From: Granulicella sp.
GTDB taxonomy: Bacteria > Acidobacteriota > Terriglobia > Terriglobales > Acidobacteriaceae
Length of the DNA: 64,000 nt
Direction: 5' to 3'
Assembly: GCA_027450185.1 (NCBI GenBank)
Contig: DAIDKF010000001.1
Coordinates: 62,001 to 126,000, forward strand
This document shows, piece by piece, positions 1 through 8,151 of the stretch. Under the pieces are notes generated by a model that saw only the letters and a list, made by a program, of their open reading frames with translations, searched no databases and had not been told where the DNA came from. The translations under genes and the position numbers were made by a program. Within the stretch, counting starts at the first letter, position 1. The number at the start of each line of letters is the position of its first letter.

Positions 1-546
1 TGCTACTGCCAGGATAACGAGTCGACGTGGTACGAATGGAAGCTAGATGAGCCGAGGAGAAGGCAGATTGAATTTACGTCGAAACTGATCCAGATGCGAA
101 AGGATCACCCGAATCTACATCGCCGCAAGTTTTTCCAGGACCGCCAGATTCGCGGGTCGGTGGTGCGTGATATTTCGTGGCATGGGGCCGATGGCGACGA
201 AATTCCAGAAGAGGCCTGGAGTGAGGCCTGGAACAAGTCAATTGGATTAATGCTCAACGGAAAGACCCTGAATGTGATGGATGATGAGGGCATGCCGGTG
301 ATCGACGACAGCTTTCTTATTCTGGTGAATGCTGCGGATCAGGGCGTGGAGTATGTGCTGCCCGAACCTCCGGCTGGGTGTCCGTGGAGGCAGGTGCTGG
401 ATACAGAGAATATTGAGAATCCATTTGGCGATGCTGCGACAGATCGCAAGGTGATTCTGGGCGGACGATCGGTTCGGGTGTACTCAGATTACACGGAGGA
501 AATTGAGAAAGATCTGGTGCGGCATAAGCTGGCGCGTACCCTTTAG
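1..546 (+). CDS. glgX: Glycogen debranching enzyme GlgX, C-terminal part (5' truncated by window edge)
   Basis: The frame is open from base 1 and ends at a TAG at 544-546, so the gene starts outside the window. The opening residues CYCQDNESTWYEW, then a long helix with RKDHPNLHRRKFF and a later D-DSFLILVNA stretch, match the C-terminal part of GlgX/isoamylase-type debranching enzymes (GH13 barrel end plus C-terminal beta domain). The family hydrolyses alpha-1,6 branches of glycogen or maltodextrin in the cytoplasm. The catalytic residues lie upstream and cannot be checked. The ATG at 94 is internal, not the start. A trehalose-type GH13 relative cannot be fully excluded from the tail alone. 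Confidence 0.85.
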   Translation, partial: CYCQDNESTWYEWKLDEPRRRQIEFTSKLIQMRKDHPNLHRRKFFQDRQIRGSVVRDISWHGADGDEIPEEAWSEAWNKSIGLMLNGKTLNVMDDEGMPVIDDSFLILVNAADQGVEYVLPEPPAGCPWRQVLDTENIENPFGDAATDRKVILGGRSVRVYSDYTEEIEKDLVRHKLARTL

Positions 547-625
547 TTTGTGCTCGGGTCGATGCGGAGTGACGCTGATGCCTGATGCGATGAGTCGATC
601 GACTGGCGATAACATCTAGAGAACT

Positions 626-1930
626 ATGGCAGCAGAGACGATGCAGGAAGTTAAGATTGAGCAGGCGGGGAACCGATTTGCGCATGCCTGGAGGGCGCTG
701 CGGCATCGGAACTTCAAGCTGTATATTGCCGGACAGAGCATTTCGCTGATTGGAACATGGATGACGCGCTTGGCGACGAGTTGGTTGGTGTACCGGCTGA
801 CGGGGTCTGCGCTGCTGCTGGGAGTGGTAGGATTTTCCGGACAGATTCTGACGTTTCTTTTGGCGCCCTTTGCAGGGGTGTGGGTGGAACGGCTGGACCG
901 GCGCAAGCTGCTGGTGTGGACACAGGCGTTGGCAGGAATTCAGTCGCTGGCGATGGCTGCGCTCACGCTGGCGAAGGTGATTACGATTCACGAGATCATT
1001 GTGCTGGCTGCGCTCCAGGGGCTGATCAATGCGTTTGATATGCCGGGACGGCAGGCCTTTCTGGTGCAGATGGTAGACGACAAGCGAGACCTGGGCAACG
1101 CGATTGCGCTGAACTCGTCGATTGTGAATCTGGCGAGGCTGGTGGGACCGGCGCTGGCGGGACTAGTGATTGCGTGGGTAGGCGAGGGGTATTGCTTTCT
1201 CATCGATGGCGTGAGTTATGGCGCAGTGATCGGGTCACTGGTGATGATGCATGTGAAGCCGCTGGAGCTGCAGCGGGTACCTGCCACAATGCTCGCGCAG
1301 ATGAAAGAAGGATGGTCTTACGTGAGCACCTTCAAGCCGATCCGGACGATCCTGCTACTGTTTGCGGTGATCAGCCTGATGGGTATGCCGTTCATGGTTC
1401 TGCTTCCGATCTTCGCAGGAAAGATTCTGCATGGAGGAGCGCACACGCTGGGTTTTTTGACGGGAGCTTCGGGGGTTGGCGCGTTGGCTTCGGCGGTTTC
1501 GCTGGCAATTCGCAAGACGGTGCGTGGTCTGACGACGATGATCCAGTTGGCAGCCGCAATGTTTGGGGTGGGGCTGATTTTATTCGGGTTGTCACATGTG
1601 CTTTGGCTGAGTATGCTCCTGATGTTGGTGGTGGGATTCGGCATGATGCAGGGGTTGGCGGCTAGCAATACGGTGATTCAGACGCTGGTGCCAGAGGACA
1701 AGCGCGGACGCGTGATGAGCTATTACACGATGTCGTTTGTGGGGATGGCGCCGTTCGGAAGTTTGCTGGCTGGAACTCTAGCGCATAAGCTCGGGGCTCC
1801 ACATACGGTAATGATTACGGGTGCAGCGTGCGTGCTGGGGTCGCTGTGGTTCACTGTGCAGCTACCCGGCATGCGCGCGGTGATGCGGCCGATCTATGAG
1901 GAGATGGGAATTCTTTCGAAGACAGAGTAG
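626..1930 (+). CDS. MFS transporter (MFS_3/EntS-like exporter)
   Basis: A 434-residue membrane protein with about 12 hydrophobic segments. It opens with a short cytoplasmic N-terminus, followed by RHRNFKLYIAGQSISLIGTWM, typical of the MFS_3 (enterobactin exporter-like) family. The cytoplasmic loop between helices 2 and 3 carries G-WVERLDRRKLL, the MFS signature region, and PEDKRGRVMSYY appears in the second half. The family exports small molecules such as siderophores or drugs using the proton gradient; the substrate here cannot be read from sequence. It starts 80 bp after the GlgX-like gene, so co-transcription is possible, and is followed by a strong hairpin. The start at 626 has only a weak AGAGAA upstream. 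Confidence 0.85.
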   Translation: MAAETMQEVKIEQAGNRFAHAWRALRHRNFKLYIAGQSISLIGTWMTRLATSWLVYRLTGSALLLGVVGFSGQILTFLLAPFAGVWVERLDRRKLLVWTQALAGIQSLAMAALTLAKVITIHEIIVLAALQGLINAFDMPGRQAFLVQMVDDKRDLGNAIALNSSIVNLARLVGPALAGLVIAWVGEGYCFLIDGVSYGAVIGSLVMMHVKPLELQRVPATMLAQMKEGWSYVSTFKPIRTILLLFAVISLMGMPFMVLLPIFAGKILHGGAHTLGFLTGASGVGALASAVSLAIRKTVRGLTTMIQLAAAMFGVGLILFGLSHVLWLSMLLMLVVGFGMMQGLAASNTVIQTLVPEDKRGRVMSYYTMSFVGMAPFGSLLAGTLAHKLGAPHTVMITGAACVLGSLWFTVQLPGMRAVMRPIYEEMGILSKTE

Positions 1931-2016
1931 TGGAGGATGGAGATGAACTGCCAGTGCTGGCGAGATGCCGCTCGCAACGTGGGTCACGTTCAGTTCCTTT
2001 CGCTTCGGAACCTTCT

Positions 2017-2051
2017 GCTGTAATGCACTTCGTGATGAAGTGCATTACAGC
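2017..2051 (+). terminator. Perfect 15-bp stem hairpin after the MFS gene
   Basis: Bases 2017-2031 are exactly complementary to 2037-2051, with a 5-nt loop. It lies 87 bp past the MFS stop codon, where a transcript should end. There is no T-run, only GTTTGG after the stem, so intrinsic termination is uncertain and it may act as a 3' stabilising hairpin or bidirectional barrier. Confidence 0.5.
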
Positions 2052-2200
2052 GTTTGGCGAAGGGAATGCAACGCAGTGGTGGCAACCGCATCTTGCGCAA
2101 ATGCTGTAGCTCAAGGTAAAACAAACATGTCTAAGACCGTCCGAAGATATTGTCTTCAACCTGATCATCGAGACTATGTCACAAGAATGGAACGCCATCA

Positions 2201-3874
2201 TTGAGCAGGCTCAACATCCTCATACTTGCAGGCGCGATTGCTTATCCCCTGCCTGCTGTAGCGCAAAATTCTGATCTGCAGTCGCCGCCCCATTTGCAAA
2301 AGATCGGGAATGCGAGACAGTTGATCGTTGACGGTAAGCCGTTCCTGATATTGGGCGGAGAGTTGCACAATTCTAGTTCATCCAGTGTGGAGTACATGCA
2401 ATCTGTTTGGCCTCGGCTGGGGGAAATGCACCTGAATACAGTGGTGTTGCCGGTTGCCTGGGAGACGATTGAGCCGGAAGAAGGAAAATTCGACTTCCGA
2501 TGCGTGGATGGACTGCTGGCTGGAGCCCGCGAGAATCACCTCAAGATTGTTATGCTGTGGTTTGGTGCGTGGAAGAACACCTATTCGAGCTACGCACCCG
2601 GGTGGGTTAAGACGAACATAGAGCGTTTTCCAAGGGTCCAGACTAGCGATGGCAGAGACACGGAGCGGCTATCACCGTTCAGTACGACCGTTCGAGATGC
2701 GGATGCGAAAGCCTTCGCTGCGTTGATGCATCATCTGCGGGAGGCGGATGGAGACAGGCATACCGTATTGATGGTGCAGGTGGAGAATGAGGTCGGCGTC
2801 ATCCCCGAATCGCGGGACTACTCGCAGGTTGCAGATGCTTCGTTTGCTGCTGCCGTGCCAGCGGCGCTCATGAACTTTCTTGAGACGCATCAAGCAACGT
2901 TGAACCCAGAGTTTCGCGCTATCTGGGAAGCTGCGGGAGACAAGAAAGCCGGGACGTGGCAAGAGGTGTTCGGCAAGACGGTTTTGACGGACGATCTCTT
3001 CATGGCGTGGCACTATGCCACATACATCGATCAGATCGCCGAAGCTGGCAAAAGAGAATATCCGCTGCCGATGTACGCGAATGCAGCATTGATCCGGCCG
3101 AACTATGAGCCGGGGCAATATAACAGCGGGGGGCCGTTGCCACATTCGATGGACGTGTGGCATGCAGGCGCGCCGTCGCTCGATTTTCTTTCTCCGGATA
3201 TCTACTTCAACGATTTTGCGCGTTGGGCGGGTTCGTATACGCGACCCGATAATCCGCTCTTCATCCCGGAGGCTCAGGCCGGCTCGGTGGGTGCAGCGAA
3301 TGCGCTGTATGCGTTTGGACGGTTAGCCGCCATTGGCTTCTCTGCGTTTGGTGTTGATGATCAAGGGAATGTTCCGCTTGATCTTGTGGGTATTACGAAT
3401 CCATCCGAGCGCGTGGACGACAGCCCTTTGAGTTCTATGTATGTCGAGCTAGCAAGGCTTGCACCTGTGATTCTCGAAAAGCAAGAGACAGGCGGACTTG
3501 AGGCGGCGCTCATCGAAGGGGATGCTCAGCGCGCGGCAAGAGTTTTCGTTGGAGATTACACTGCGACCATCACCAGAGTAGCGAGCACAGTGGGCGCCAA
3601 CGAGCGAATCGGTGTGATGTTCCTTCAGACTGGGCCAAGCGAATTTCTGGTGACTGGATGTGGCGATGCTCAGGTTGTCTTTTCGACCGATAAGCCGGGA
3701 CTACCGATTGTCGGCGTGGAGAGTATCGACGAGGAGTTGTTTGAGAGCGGAAGGTGGGTCACGAGGCGGAGGCTCAATGGAGACGAAAACTCCCAGGGCC
3801 AGGCGTTGAGGCTGTACAGCACTGATTCGGCGGGGGGCAGAATTTATCGGGTGAGGCTTTATCGCTACCGCTGA
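2201..3874 (+). CDS. Secreted glycoside hydrolase, GH35-like with DUF5597 C-terminal domain
   Basis: The 557-residue protein begins with a signal peptide (LNILILAGAIAYPLPAVAQ). A TIM-barrel then opens with GKPFLILGGELHNSSSS and VWPRLGEMHLNTVVLPVAWETIEPEEGKFDF, the hallmark of GH35/GH42-type beta-galactosidases of the DUF5597-containing group. The acid/base candidate is in VQVENEVG and a nucleophile candidate in FIPEAQAG. Likely activity is removal of terminal beta-galactosyl (or similar) residues from plant polysaccharides in the periplasm. Start: a TTG at 2201 is used because an in-frame stop at 2162 leaves no other start ahead of the signal peptide. The ribosome-binding site is weak. Substrate is inferred only. 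Confidence 0.8.
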   Translation: MSRLNILILAGAIAYPLPAVAQNSDLQSPPHLQKIGNARQLIVDGKPFLILGGELHNSSSSSVEYMQSVWPRLGEMHLNTVVLPVAWETIEPEEGKFDFRCVDGLLAGARENHLKIVMLWFGAWKNTYSSYAPGWVKTNIERFPRVQTSDGRDTERLSPFSTTVRDADAKAFAALMHHLREADGDRHTVLMVQVENEVGVIPESRDYSQVADASFAAAVPAALMNFLETHQATLNPEFRAIWEAAGDKKAGTWQEVFGKTVLTDDLFMAWHYATYIDQIAEAGKREYPLPMYANAALIRPNYEPGQYNSGGPLPHSMDVWHAGAPSLDFLSPDIYFNDFARWAGSYTRPDNPLFIPEAQAGSVGAANALYAFGRLAAIGFSAFGVDDQGNVPLDLVGITNPSERVDDSPLSSMYVELARLAPVILEKQETGGLEAALIEGDAQRAARVFVGDYTATITRVASTVGANERIGVMFLQTGPSEFLVTGCGDAQVVFSTDKPGLPIVGVESIDEELFESGRWVTRRRLNGDENSQGQALRLYSTDSAGGRIYRVRLYRYR

Positions 3875-4029
3875 GCGTGGTGTTTGCTACCCGAATTTCG
3901 TTTAAAGTACGTTCGACATGACGCTAAGCCGTATATCCTGTAGTCACTACCTTCGAGTTGGATCAAGAGCGTGATGATGAGCCAGATATCGCATGACGAA
4001 TGCGAGTTGTGGCGTATAGGATAAGCTCC

Positions 4030-4503
4030 ATGAAAACTATGAATCGTCGTGATATGTGCATTGCCCTCTCGGCTGTGATGGCACTGAGTGGTGCAGAGTG
4101 CCCAGCAACTGCTGAAGGGATAGGTGATGGTACTGGAGACAAAGTGCTCTCTCGATCTGAAACATTTTCATACGATCAGCTACCGGAGGTACATATGCCA
4201 AATGGGGGCGCCATGCGGAAGGTGATCTCAGGAGTTCTGGCTACCGGCGAATACATTGAGGTTCACGAGACGATGCTGCCCGCTGGCAAGATGCCTCATC
4301 CGCCACATCGGCACCGCCATTCCGAGATACTGTTTATCCGAGATGGGGAGTTGGAGTTTCTCAACGATGGGATGCCTGAGAAGGTAGGTCCAGGTGGTGT
4401 GGTGTTCACAGCATCCAACGTTATGCACGGATTGAAAAATATAGGAGACACGCCTGCAAACTACTGCGTGATCGCTATCGGGAGATCCGAAAGTCCGACG
4501 TAG
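4030..4503 (+). CDS. Cupin-domain protein with signal peptide
   Basis: The frame is open from 4000, but the ATG at 4030 with AGG nine bases upstream gives MKTMNRRDMCIALSAVMAL, a plausible export signal. I prefer it (157 residues). The body is one small cupin barrel: motif 1 is HPPHRHRHSEILFIRDGELEF, with the His cluster and Glu that bind metal, and motif 2 is PGGVVFTASNVMHGLKN. Single-domain cupins include isomerases, dioxygenases and pure binding proteins, so no reaction can be assigned. It sits between a secreted glycosidase and Tat-exported oxidoreductases, which suggests a role in extracytoplasmic sugar metabolism. Confidence 0.7.
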   Translation: MKTMNRRDMCIALSAVMALSGAECPATAEGIGDGTGDKVLSRSETFSYDQLPEVHMPNGGAMRKVISGVLATGEYIEVHETMLPAGKMPHPPHRHRHSEILFIRDGELEFLNDGMPEKVGPGGVVFTASNVMHGLKNIGDTPANYCVIAIGRSESPT

Positions 4504-4571
4504 TCTTCCGAACACGAATGGAGATGTCGATAAACAAAACTTGTTTTACTTCGCTAATCTGACAGGCAAGT

Positions 4572-5972
4572 TTATGCACGCGCGAATGTGTATGGCTCTC
4601 GCTGAAGCCGCGACAATCTCGCGTTCGCGCCATCGTCATTATGGAAGCGCTCTTGTTGCGGGTCCCAAGAGAGACGGCGATTTGTCTTCATTGCGATGTG
4701 GTGCAGCAGGCAGGTGGAGCAGGCACGGTGTCCCATCTCAACTGGTGAGATCGGGATCTGGCGCGTGCGAATGCAGTCGAGCCAGTTCCGATGCTGATCG
4801 TTGCTCACGTAAAGATGAACTTCGTCGGGGCCGATCACAGAATCGAGGATAGAAAGGTCGCTGGCGTCCAGACCAGTAGCCTTAAGGCGTGCGCTTGCGG
4901 GCACATTGCTTTCTGGATCAGTAGGAGTCACATTCTCGGTGCGGGTGACAAAGATCCAACCTTTGGTGCCATAGAACTTTATTCCGTTGGCAAATGCACC
5001 GGAGATGTCCATGGTGACACCGTTGGCATAGCGTGCGTGGGTGAGGAAGTCGCCATGCACGTCCCAAAGGCCGTGTGTGGGGAAGCTGGCAGAACCCCAT
5101 ATTTCAACGGGGCCAGTGTATTCGGTATTCATGCCCCAATGGGCGCTATCGACATGGTGCGCGCCCCAGCCAGTGATCATGCCTGCGCCGAATTGCTCAC
5201 AGCGCATCCAGTCGGGTCGGGAGAAGTCTTTGGTAGGCATGACGCGGTCCAGGGTATAGTAGACGTCTGGTGTTGAGCCTAGCCACATCTCATAGTTGAA
5301 GCCTGCGGGAACGGGCATCGGCGTTGGGTCGCCGCCTGCCGGATCGCCGGGAAGGCCAATCTCCACATGCTTGAGATCGCCGATGCGGCCATTGCGCACC
5401 AACTCTGCCGCGCGGCGAAATTGCACAGTCGAGCGCTGCTGACTGCCGATTTGGAGGATGCGCCCGGAAGCTTGCACTGCATCGCTGAGATAGCGACCTT
5501 CGGCGATGGTGAGCGACGCGGGCTTTTGCAAATAGACATCCTTGCCCGCGCGAACTGCGGCGACAGCGATTAACGCGTGCCAATGGTCGGGTGTACTCAC
5601 CAGGACTGCGTCGATGTCCCTATTGGCAAGCAGGGCATGATAGTTGCGATAGCCAGTGACGCCATTGTAGGACTTGCCAGTTTGCTTGGCATAGACGCTG
5701 TTGACCAGCGTCTTGGCTTGTTCGATACGGTCATCGGATAGGTCGCAGACGGCGATAACGCGAGCATCGTTGTACTTCCAGATGCCCGGCATATCGTGGC
5801 CCCGCGAGATGCGGCCAACTCCGATTGCCCCCACGTTGATGCGCTTGCTCGGTGCCATCTGCCCGAGGACGGAGGATGGAACGATGGTTGGAAAGCCTAC
5901 AGCGGCAGAGGCCCCCAGTGAGGTCTTTAAAAAAGTACGTCGCGAGATTCCATTATTTTTTGTCTGCTTCAT
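4572..5972 (-). CDS. Tat-exported Gfo/Idh/MocA family oxidoreductase
   Basis: From the ATG at 5972 the protein has 466 residues and opens with a twin-arginine signal (ISRRTFLKTSLGASAAVGFPT). A Rossmann fold (INVGAIGVGRISRGHDMPG) follows, then DAVLVSTPDHWHALIAVAAVRAGKDVYLQKP, in which QKP replaces the usual EKP with the catalytic Lys. The C-terminal alpha/beta domain is typical of the family. The start at 5972 is chosen because AGAGGG precedes it and it places the RR motif correctly. An upstream ATG at 6029 would overlap the neighbouring stop as TGATG and could allow coupling. Members oxidise or epimerise sugars, or (GH109-like) cleave glycosides with bound NAD. Substrate unknown. Confidence 0.8.
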   Translation of the reverse strand: MKQTKNNGISRRTFLKTSLGASAAVGFPTIVPSSVLGQMAPSKRINVGAIGVGRISRGHDMPGIWKYNDARVIAVCDLSDDRIEQAKTLVNSVYAKQTGKSYNGVTGYRNYHALLANRDIDAVLVSTPDHWHALIAVAAVRAGKDVYLQKPASLTIAEGRYLSDAVQASGRILQIGSQQRSTVQFRRAAELVRNGRIGDLKHVEIGLPGDPAGGDPTPMPVPAGFNYEMWLGSTPDVYYTLDRVMPTKDFSRPDWMRCEQFGAGMITGWGAHHVDSAHWGMNTEYTGPVEIWGSASFPTHGLWDVHGDFLTHARYANGVTMDISGAFANGIKFYGTKGWIFVTRTENVTPTDPESNVPASARLKATGLDASDLSILDSVIGPDEVHLYVSNDQHRNWLDCIRTRQIPISPVEMGHRACSTCLLHHIAMKTNRRLSWDPQQERFHNDDGANARLSRLQREPYTFARA

Positions 5973-6028
5973 ATTCAGCCCTCTAAATTCTGCGACGGCA
6001 CAGGGATGATGCCCCTGATCTGATTCCA

Positions 6029-7222
6029 TCAGGCGTCGAGGTGTAGCCAGTGTGCGTTCTTCTGCGCCTTCAGCACCAACTCTGCTGCAAGTAGCGTCTG
6101 CGCCTGAGATTGTCCGGTCTGGGTTCGGTTCACGATGTCGGATATGAACTGAGGCCCGAAGGGCAACGGGACGTTACTGCAATCGATATACCGAACCTGC
6201 TTTTGATCCACGACGAAGAGATGATTGCCGTGCGCGCGTCCGGCGATGTCAGTGTATTTGCGTAACTCGATATAGCCTTCGGTGCCGAGGATGAAGAGCC
6301 GGCCATCGCCCCAGGTTCCCAGTCCGTCGGGTGTGAACCAGTCTACGCGCACGTAGCCGACGCCGCGATTGCCGCGCAGTATCACGTCGCCGAAGTCCTG
6401 GAATTCCGGATGCTGTGGATGGTTGATATTGCCGATCTGCGAGGTGACAGGCTCAGCCGAGGTGGAGCCCGTGTAAAAGAGAAACTGATCAACCTGATGG
6501 GAACCGATGTCGGTAAGAATGCCACCGTACTTTGCGGGTTCCCAGAACCAGTCTGGCCGCGGCGAGGCTCCTCCGTTGTCTCCGTGACCTTGCTGGATTT
6601 GGTGGGGCGCGATGTTCAGCGTTTGCACGACTCTTCCGATGGCACCGGCTTGAACAAGCTCTCCTGCCTTGACGGCTGCGCGGACTTCGAGTCGCTCGCT
6701 GTACATGATGCCGAAGATTCGTTTGGTCTCGGCCTGGACGCGCCGTACTTCCGCCAATTGTTCGAGGGTGGTGATTCCGGGCTTGTCAGAGAGGTAGTCC
6801 TTACCGTGCTGCATAACGCGAATGCCCAGTGGGGCGCGTTCGTCTGGAATCGCCGAACTGAGCACGAGTTGGATGGAGGGGTCGTCGAGGATCTCATCGA
6901 TCGATGCGGCCTTCTTTGCTTGAGGATAGCGACGAAGGAATGCGGCTCCGCGCTCGGGTTCGCTGGCGTAGACGCTTACTAGTTCGCCGCCACCTCGAAT
7001 CATTGCTGCTACCATTCCGTAGATGTGGTCGTGACTCATACCCGCAACGGCGAACTTGATGGAGTACTTTGGCTCTGCATTGGGGGGCGGCTCAGGACAA
7101 GCGACCTCATGAATGATTCCGTTGCCGTGCGACAGGCCACCAAAGGCGGCAGCCGGCATCACCGAAAAGGCGCCTGCTGAGCCAATTCCTTTTAGAAACG
7201 AACGTCGATTTGATGAATTCAT
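6029..7222 (-). CDS. Tat-exported Gfo/Idh/MocA family oxidoreductase
   Basis: A 397-residue protein with a Tat signal (SNRRSFLKGIGSAGAF). The NAD-binding fold (IKFAVAGMSHDHIYGMVAAM) is followed by a C-terminal dehydrogenase-like domain with WFWEPAKYGGILTDIGSHQVDQFLFYTG, whose DIGSHQVD segment holds the family's usual Asp/His pair. GKDYLSDKPGITT supplies the family's K-P motif. GGGAGG lies upstream of the ATG. Its stop overlaps the first possible ATG of the next gene by one base, so the two oxidoreductases are probably one transcript. Paired Tat-exported members usually occur in sugar-acid or cyclitol loci; the substrate is not readable. Confidence 0.8.
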   Translation of the reverse strand: MNSSNRRSFLKGIGSAGAFSVMPAAAFGGLSHGNGIIHEVACPEPPPNAEPKYSIKFAVAGMSHDHIYGMVAAMIRGGGELVSVYASEPERGAAFLRRYPQAKKAASIDEILDDPSIQLVLSSAIPDERAPLGIRVMQHGKDYLSDKPGITTLEQLAEVRRVQAETKRIFGIMYSERLEVRAAVKAGELVQAGAIGRVVQTLNIAPHQIQQGHGDNGGASPRPDWFWEPAKYGGILTDIGSHQVDQFLFYTGSTSAEPVTSQIGNINHPQHPEFQDFGDVILRGNRGVGYVRVDWFTPDGLGTWGDGRLFILGTEGYIELRKYTDIAGRAHGNHLFVVDQKQVRYIDCSNVPLPFGPQFISDIVNRTQTGQSQAQTLLAAELVLKAQKNAHWLHLDA

Positions 7223-8033
7223 GGAGCGTGATCCTCCCGATCCGTTGGCATGGCAAGTGCTTCGTTGCGTTTGTGCTTTGCGTGCCTTCGTTTAGTTGGG
7301 TACGAAAACTTAGAAGATAAATCTATGACAATGGAACGGGAGATAGCAAATAGAAACTGTTTCCTCGCTGGACACTATACGGTTGTGATTCGTTTCTGTT
7401 TGTTTTACTGCAAAACTCAACGGAGGTTCAGTGCGCATGCGGTGAGGATTAAAGTGGAAAATCTCCCGAGAGTTGATTGCGGAGCGGCTCAACACCCACC
7501 TGCATCGAAAGATGCCTTCAGCTAATGGCTGGAGGCGATGTTGCGAACCTCCGATACAAGAAGCCGCAACGATGACCCCTCAGGTACCCTGCCCGTGATT
7601 TAACCGATGATGACATTGGAACTCAGAAGACGAGGTGCACGCTCGAAAAGCCTTTGAGTTCGCAACTTCCTTGGATCGTCCAGTAGAAGGTTATGGGGAG
7701 ACGCTTGAAACCTCCGGTGGCTGTTTGGGATAGATGTGTTGTGATGGTTTCGATACAGCGCCTTAAGTAAAGTACTTGCGATCTGTCCATCAAGTGTGGT
7801 TTTAGTTGCTGCTGATGTAAAAGGACTCGAATCATCTGATTGTTCGGTTGGCTCGACGATCAGAATGATCTGGAACTGTAAGCCGACTCTCTTAATCTTC
7901 CGGGCAACTTGTTGGAAGTAGACGGTACAAACCATTCATTGGTATGCGAGGAAGGATCTCGGAGGTTTCCAGCGATCTCTGGGGCCGCCAGAAAATAGAT
8001 TTGAGCGCAGGCGAAACTTCTTAAAGAAAAGGC
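7223..8033. other. Long intergenic stretch with no recognisable gene
   Basis: About 800 bases separate the divergent oxidoreductase gene and the TonB receptor. Short frames exist on the minus strand between 7600 and 7935 and on the plus strand at 7250-7525. None has a ribosome-binding site, a recognisable domain or family-like composition. The region is AT-richer than its neighbours and may hold control sites for both divergent units or a decayed gene that I cannot identify. Confidence 0.5.
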
Positions 8034-8066
8034 TTGACATTTATTAAAGCACTTCAATATTGTTTG
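8034..8066 (+). promoter_or_regulatory. Putative promoter of the first TonB receptor gene
   Basis: TTGACA at 8034-8039 is a perfect -35 box. After exactly 17 bases comes ATATTGTTTG (8057-8066), which contains a TATTGT -10-like hexamer at 18-bp spacing. The same TTGACA-N17-ATATTGTTTG arrangement precedes the second TonB receptor gene at 42114. The start codon is about 85 bases further down. Confidence 0.6.
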
Positions 8067-8151
8067 CATCGCGTATTAAATTAGGTTTTGTCGACACCGT
8101 CGCCAGTGAGGTGGGGCATTTCCGTAGCAGTACCCTCAGGAGGCAACAAAT

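Noticed and set aside
7600-7935. Overlapping minus-strand reading frames in the long intergenic region
   Set aside because: No start signals, no recognisable domain and two competing frames; not enough to call a gene or pseudogene.
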